Positions 61,501 through 64,000 of a stretch of 64,000 nt of DNA are shown piece after piece; position 1 is the first letter of the stretch, and each line of letters starts with the position of its first letter. Location: assembly GCF_004118285.1 (NCBI RefSeq), contig NZ_SDHY01000004.1, positions 186,001 through 250,000 on the forward strand, written 5' to 3'. Origin of the DNA: Aquirufa rosea. GTDB taxonomy: Bacteria; Bacteroidota; Bacteroidia; Cytophagales; Spirosomataceae. The notes under the pieces are model-generated. The model was not told where the DNA came from. It was given only the letters and a program-made list of their open reading frames with translations, and searched no databases. The position numbers and the translations under genes were made by a program.

Positions 61501-61728
61501 TTTAAAAAATTGACTAGTCGAGAGGCATCGGAAAAAGAATTAAATCTATTGCTTGATTTGCAGCGAAAATCGCTGCTTCGTTTTCAGCGTGACCCTGCCA
61601 AAGCCAAAGGCTGGTTGCAAGCAGGCATGAAGAAAATCAACAGCAGTGTTGATAGCAATTTGGTGGCCGCACATGCAGTGGTAGCCAGTGCCATTATGAA
61701 CTCTGATGCCAGCATAACTAAACGATAA
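58519..61728 (+). CDS. PSCyt1-DUF1549-LamG-DUF1553 secreted cytochrome protein
   Basis: A 1069-residue exported protein with a hydrophobic leader (FIIFPLFFLIAA). In order: PSCyt1 with heme motif CFACHGPDKAKQKAG (about 54-66), DUF1549 (about 150-350, LLRRLSFDLTGLAPTTTELE), a LamG/concanavalin-like domain (about 435-650, SEPFTIGMWVNIPKDM), and DUF1553 (about 740-1050, NPLTARVAVNRFWQNFFG...). A second CxxCH occurs in CARCHDHKFDP near 347. This is the well-known planctomycetal gene type, always paired with a DUF1501 gene, as here 4 bases later. It is thought to take part in oxidation or desulfation of polysaccharide-derived substrates outside the cytoplasm, not proven. Confidence 0.9.
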   Translation: MKRYWFIIFPLFFLIAAKPPKSLPLPADVAFEYKQLPAALDFNIHIKPILSDKCFACHGPDKAKQKAGLRLDLPSAAYGKLPENPNKVAITPGNLLKSELAHRILSKDPSYVMPVPKSHLSLSPKEKATLLKWIQEGAVYKPHWAFVKPVKHPMLEAKKGMNLVDYWVQNRLEKEFMKKSVAASKAMLLRRLSFDLTGLAPTTTELENFLQDVSPSAYEKQVDRLLASPHFGEKMAVDWLDLARFADSHGYTVDRIRDMSPYRDWVIKAFNTNMPYDTFIHQQLAGDLMPNPTKEMLIATGFNRNHPQNTEGGIVEEEFQAEYVIDRTNTFGEAFMAISTGCARCHDHKFDPISQKNYYELFSFFNNVREAGQISYSDDLPTPTLMLPTKEKEAILTFIQNKIQTVEEKMNQIPSSNASFQAWIKNKSHEKLAQESIPQQGLVAYFDLDASLKNKLNEQVGIIKRESGKTGDQPVFVKGIQGQGLVFDGDIYADLSPAGVFRKSEPFTIGMWVNIPKDMKEGVIFHKSNAERLYNFKGFHVYLKNNRLEINMAHTAPSNAINKVIKVDIPRDQWIHLALSYDGSSKADGFNLFVDGQKAEMETVIDQLYKDIIYFSKNELGLQIGGWWRGLGFKGGKADEVAVYNRELIPWEIQILAQKASWKDIVFKSQEQWTNTQGEAFRAYFKQNLDSQQVAYAKELKHWRTALADSSEKVEEVMIMQEMPKPKKTFLLQRGQYDAPGEEVFPNTPSNILAFPSNLPKNRLGLAQWLTHENNPLTARVAVNRFWQNFFGIGLVKTSEDFGNQGEMPSHPELLDALAIQFRESGWNIKQLMKQMVMSETYQQDSRATAEQREKDPENRLLARGPSVRLSAEMIRDNALMASGLLVKKIGGKSVYPYQPDGLWEINSSHYKQDTSSAVYRRSLYVVVKRSVPNPTLATFDAPSRSSCLARRQKTNTPLQALVGLNDPTFLEAAKVLGEQMATEKDAGQAIQLAFKKLTSREASEKELNLLLDLQRKSLLRFQRDPAKAKGWLQAGMKKINSSVDSNLVAAHAVVASAIMNSDASITKR

Positions 61729-61732
61729 AACT

Positions 61733-63217
61733 ATGGGACATAAACATGTAGATCCTTTTCGTTTATCCCATCCTGATTTAGAAAAACTGAATCGAGGGCT
61801 AGATCGGCGTGATTTTTTAAAGAAGACGGCCATGGGTTTTGGGGCAGTGGCCTTACATGGACTGTTAGCTTCACATCAGGCAGCGGGTCAATCCTTGGAA
61901 GAACAAATATGGCAGGCTTTGCCACGTATAGCCCCAAAGGCCAAGCGAGTGGTTTACTTGTTTATGAGCGGAGGCCCATCACAGTTTGAGACTTGGGATT
62001 ATAAACCCGAATTGACTAAAAGAATGGGGCAAGATTTGCCCGATTCGGTACGGAAAGGGCAGCGTTTGACGGGAATGAGTGCGAATCAGGCGGTGCTACC
62101 AGTGGCCGCTTCCGCTTATGGATTTAGACAATATGGGCAAAGTCAAACTTGGGTGAGTGATTTGTTGCCATATACGGCTCAAGTGGTGGATGAATTGTGC
62201 ATCATCAAATCCATGTTTACGGAACAAATCAACCATGACCCAGCAATCACCTTTTTTCAAACGGGACATCAGTTGCCCGGCAGACCGTCCATTGGTTCCT
62301 GGTTGAGTTATGGTTTAGGTTCCGAGAATCAAAACTTACCTGCCTTTATTGTCATGGTGTCCAAAGATGCTTCGAAAGATCAGCCTTTGTATGCTCGACT
62401 TTGGGGGAATGGATTTTTGCCTTCGGAACATCAAGGGGTGCAGTTCAGATCTAGTAAAGACCCTGTTTTGTTTTTGTCCAATCCGGAAGGTTATGATGGC
62501 AAAGACCGTCGAGAGATGTTGGACTATTTAAAGCAGTTGAATCAATTGCAAAATGAGGCTTGGGGAGATCCGGAAGTGGATGCTCGAATTTCGCAGTATG
62601 AAATGGCTTATCGCATGCAAACTTCCGTTCCGGAGGTAATGGATGTCTCTGATGAACCACAAGAGGTTTTTGATTTGTACGGGCCTAATAGTCGGGATAA
62701 AGGCAGTTTTGCCGCCAATTGTTTGTTGGCCCGAAAGCTTCTGGAAAAAGACGTTCGCTTTGTTCAGTTGTATCACCAAGGATGGGACCATCACGACAGT
62801 TTACCGAAGAATATCGTAAATCAGTGCAAGCAAACGGATCAAGCGACAGCAGCCTTGATTATGGATTTGAAACGCAGAGGAATGTTAGAAGATACCTTGG
62901 TAATTTGGGGTGGAGAATTTGGAAGAACCGTTTATTCTCAAGGTAAATTATCTCCTACAGGTTACGGAAGAGACCATCATCCCAAGTGTTTTAGTATGTG
63001 GATGGCGGGGGCAGGAGTCAAAGCAGGAACGAGCTTTGGTCAGACAGATGATTTCAGTTATAATATCATCAAAGACCCCGTTCATGTGCATGATTTTCAA
63101 GCTACATTACTGCATTTGATGGGGATAGACCATGAGCAGTTGGTGTATAAATATCAAGGTCGCCGCTTCCGACTAACTGACGTGCATGGGAAGGTGGTTA
63201 AGGGAATATTATCCTAA
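61733..63217 (+). CDS. DUF1501-family Tat-exported protein
   Basis: A 494-residue member of DUF1501 (sulfatase-like fold). It has a twin-arginine start in NRGLDRRDFLKKTAMGFGA, so it is exported folded by the Tat system; the family fold is of the alkaline-phosphatase superfamily. Family blocks: VVYLFMSGGPSQFETWDYKPEL, INHDPAITFFQTGHQLPGRPS, LYHQGWDHHDSLPKNI and TLVIWGGEFGRTVYSQGK. The histidines and aspartates resemble metal ligands of sulfatases or phosphatases, but the reaction is unproven. It always sits next to DUF1553 genes, as it does here. Confidence 0.9.
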   Translation: MGHKHVDPFRLSHPDLEKLNRGLDRRDFLKKTAMGFGAVALHGLLASHQAAGQSLEEQIWQALPRIAPKAKRVVYLFMSGGPSQFETWDYKPELTKRMGQDLPDSVRKGQRLTGMSANQAVLPVAASAYGFRQYGQSQTWVSDLLPYTAQVVDELCIIKSMFTEQINHDPAITFFQTGHQLPGRPSIGSWLSYGLGSENQNLPAFIVMVSKDASKDQPLYARLWGNGFLPSEHQGVQFRSSKDPVLFLSNPEGYDGKDRREMLDYLKQLNQLQNEAWGDPEVDARISQYEMAYRMQTSVPEVMDVSDEPQEVFDLYGPNSRDKGSFAANCLLARKLLEKDVRFVQLYHQGWDHHDSLPKNIVNQCKQTDQATAALIMDLKRRGMLEDTLVIWGGEFGRTVYSQGKLSPTGYGRDHHPKCFSMWMAGAGVKAGTSFGQTDDFSYNIIKDPVHVHDFQATLLHLMGIDHEQLVYKYQGRRFRLTDVHGKVVKGILS

Positions 63218-63223
63218 ATTTTG

Positions 63224-64000
63224 ATGAGTATGAAATTATGTAAAATTATCTTGATTATCTGTTTGGCTAGTAGCTGTAGCACCTATGCACAAAAGATATA
63301 TTCCGCAGATGTTATTGTATATGGAGGGAATGCCTCTGCCATCATGGCAGCGGTACAAGTGAAAAAAATGGGGCACAGCGTCATCGTGGTTTCACCAGAT
63401 AAACATTTGGGAGGGCTGACTTCGGGAGGTTTGGGCTTTTCTGATACGGGAAATAAAGAGGTGATTGGGGGATTGTCAAGAGAGTTTTATCATCGGGTTT
63501 ACCTACATTATCAAAAAGAGGAAAGTTGGCTTTGGGAGAAAAAATCACAGTTTGGAAATAAGGGCCAGGGAACGGTGGCGATGGATGGTACCAACAGGAC
63601 GATGTGGATTTTTGAGCCGCATGTGGCCGAGCAAGTATTTGAAGACTTGGTGAAAGAAAACCAAATCCAAGTGATGCGGAATGAGTGCTTGGACCGCAGT
63701 AAAAATGGTATCCAATTAAATGGTGCTAAAATTCTGGAAATAAGCACTTTGTCTAAGAAACATTTTGTGGGCAAAATGTTCATAGATGCCACATATGAGG
63801 GAGATTTAATGGCATTGGCAGGGGTGAAATACCATGTAGGCCGGGAGGCGAATACCGTATATGATGAAAAGTGGAATGGGGTTCAAGTGGGAGTATTTCA
63901 ACATGGACATTATTTCAAATCTAAGATTAGTCCATATAAAATAGCTAATGATCCATCTAGCGGATTATTACCAGAAATTTCAAGAGAAAAGCCTGGACCA
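63224..64000 (+). CDS. secreted FAD-dependent oxidoreductase, N-terminal part (3' partial)
   Basis: Starting at the ATG at 63224 (or 63230), 259 residues are visible and the frame is open to the window's end. A leader peptide (IILIICLASSCSTYAQ) is followed by an FAD-binding Rossmann motif ADVIVYGGNASAIMAAVQVKKMGHSV and VVSPDKHLGGLTSGGLGFSDTG. The next blocks (GLSREFYHRVY, MWIFEPHVAEQVFEDLV and MFIDATYEGDLMALAG) are of the FAD_oxidored (PF12831) family. In Bacteroidota and Planctomycetes these enzymes often stand beside carbohydrate-degradation genes. It begins 6 bases after the DUF1501 gene and belongs to that operon. Whether the leader is cut by signal peptidase I (AQ) or II (SSC) is open. 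Confidence 0.85.
   Translation, partial: MSMKLCKIILIICLASSCSTYAQKIYSADVIVYGGNASAIMAAVQVKKMGHSVIVVSPDKHLGGLTSGGLGFSDTGNKEVIGGLSREFYHRVYLHYQKEESWLWEKKSQFGNKGQGTVAMDGTNRTMWIFEPHVAEQVFEDLVKENQIQVMRNECLDRSKNGIQLNGAKILEISTLSKKHFVGKMFIDATYEGDLMALAGVKYHVGREANTVYDEKWNGVQVGVFQHGHYFKSKISPYKIANDPSSGLLPEISREKPGP

Overview
The window looks like a piece of chromosome from a Bacteroidota bacterium, most likely of the order Cytophagales (a freshwater Spirosomataceae/Cytophagaceae-type organism is my inference). The evidence is the moderately AT-rich DNA, the lack of strong Shine-Dalgarno sites, several candidate promoters matching the Bacteroidota -7 element TAnnTTTG, many secreted proteins whose signal peptides end in AQ, and clade-typical families (PD40-OmpA, NifU-like Nfu, Bacteroidota-type PurM, DUF983, LptF/G). 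There is no rRNA operon, CRISPR array, prophage or insertion sequence. Coding density is high and no gene-free stretch exceeds about 240 bases.

Layout. 1-6.1 kb: the end of a GH3-family protein, a gamma-carbonic anhydrase and a KdsC-like phosphatase on the minus strand, then a giant secreted protein (1553 aa) of unknown function. 6.1-9.5 kb: a PlsC-type acyltransferase, recO, an M61 peptidase and a small XRE regulator. 9.5-14.1 kb: housekeeping genes hemB, purM, rplU-rpmA, a NifU-like Fe-S carrier and tpiA. 14.2-20.8 kb: a GH3 hydrolase/beta-lactamase-like fusion, a TIGR01777 epimerase, a LOG-family protein, a PD40-OmpA protein and a one-domain secreted protein. 20.9-25.3 kb: a glycosyltransferase, a serine hydrolase, tRNA-Leu and tRNA-Gly, an Lrp/AsnC regulator and tgt. 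25.3-32.6 kb (minus strand): a very large ThuA/dehydrogenase/cupredoxin protein with a Gfo/Idh/MocA oxidoreductase, then an EamA transporter, an LptF/G permease and DUF983. 32.7-41.3 kb: a small membrane protein, a GmhB-like phosphatase, an aldo/keto reductase, rnr, then an M28 cyclotransferase-like peptidase, gcvT, comB and thrC. 41.4-48.1 kb (minus strand): a DoxX protein, a surface-glycan cluster (GT-C candidate, GT2, two TyvE-like epimerases), an SGNH hydrolase, a Dabb protein and a DUF4260 protein. 48.3-53.1 kb: a GH31 glycosidase, a PIG-L deacetylase, a CBM9-like protein, a DUF2834 protein and a FrnE-like DsbA protein. 53.3-56.3 kb: hemN, a GNAT, a DUF1569/DinB-like protein and a pentapeptide-repeat protein. 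56.4-64 kb: a secreted lipocalin-like protein followed by a cytochrome/LRR membrane protein, a PSCyt1-DUF1549-LamG-DUF1553 protein, a DUF1501 protein and the start of a FAD-dependent oxidoreductase.

How they fit. Most of the window is core metabolism and envelope building. Two parts have an accessory, catabolic look: the ThuA/dehydrogenase/cupredoxin plus Gfo/Idh/MocA pair, and the cytochrome-DUF1553-DUF1501-FAD cluster at the right end. Both resemble gene sets best known from Planctomycetes and suggest extracytoplasmic oxidation of glycan-derived substrates; the exact substrate cannot be read from sequence. The most unusual non-coding signal is a set of intergenic palindromes built on a TGTCAA/TTGACA core, at four sites.
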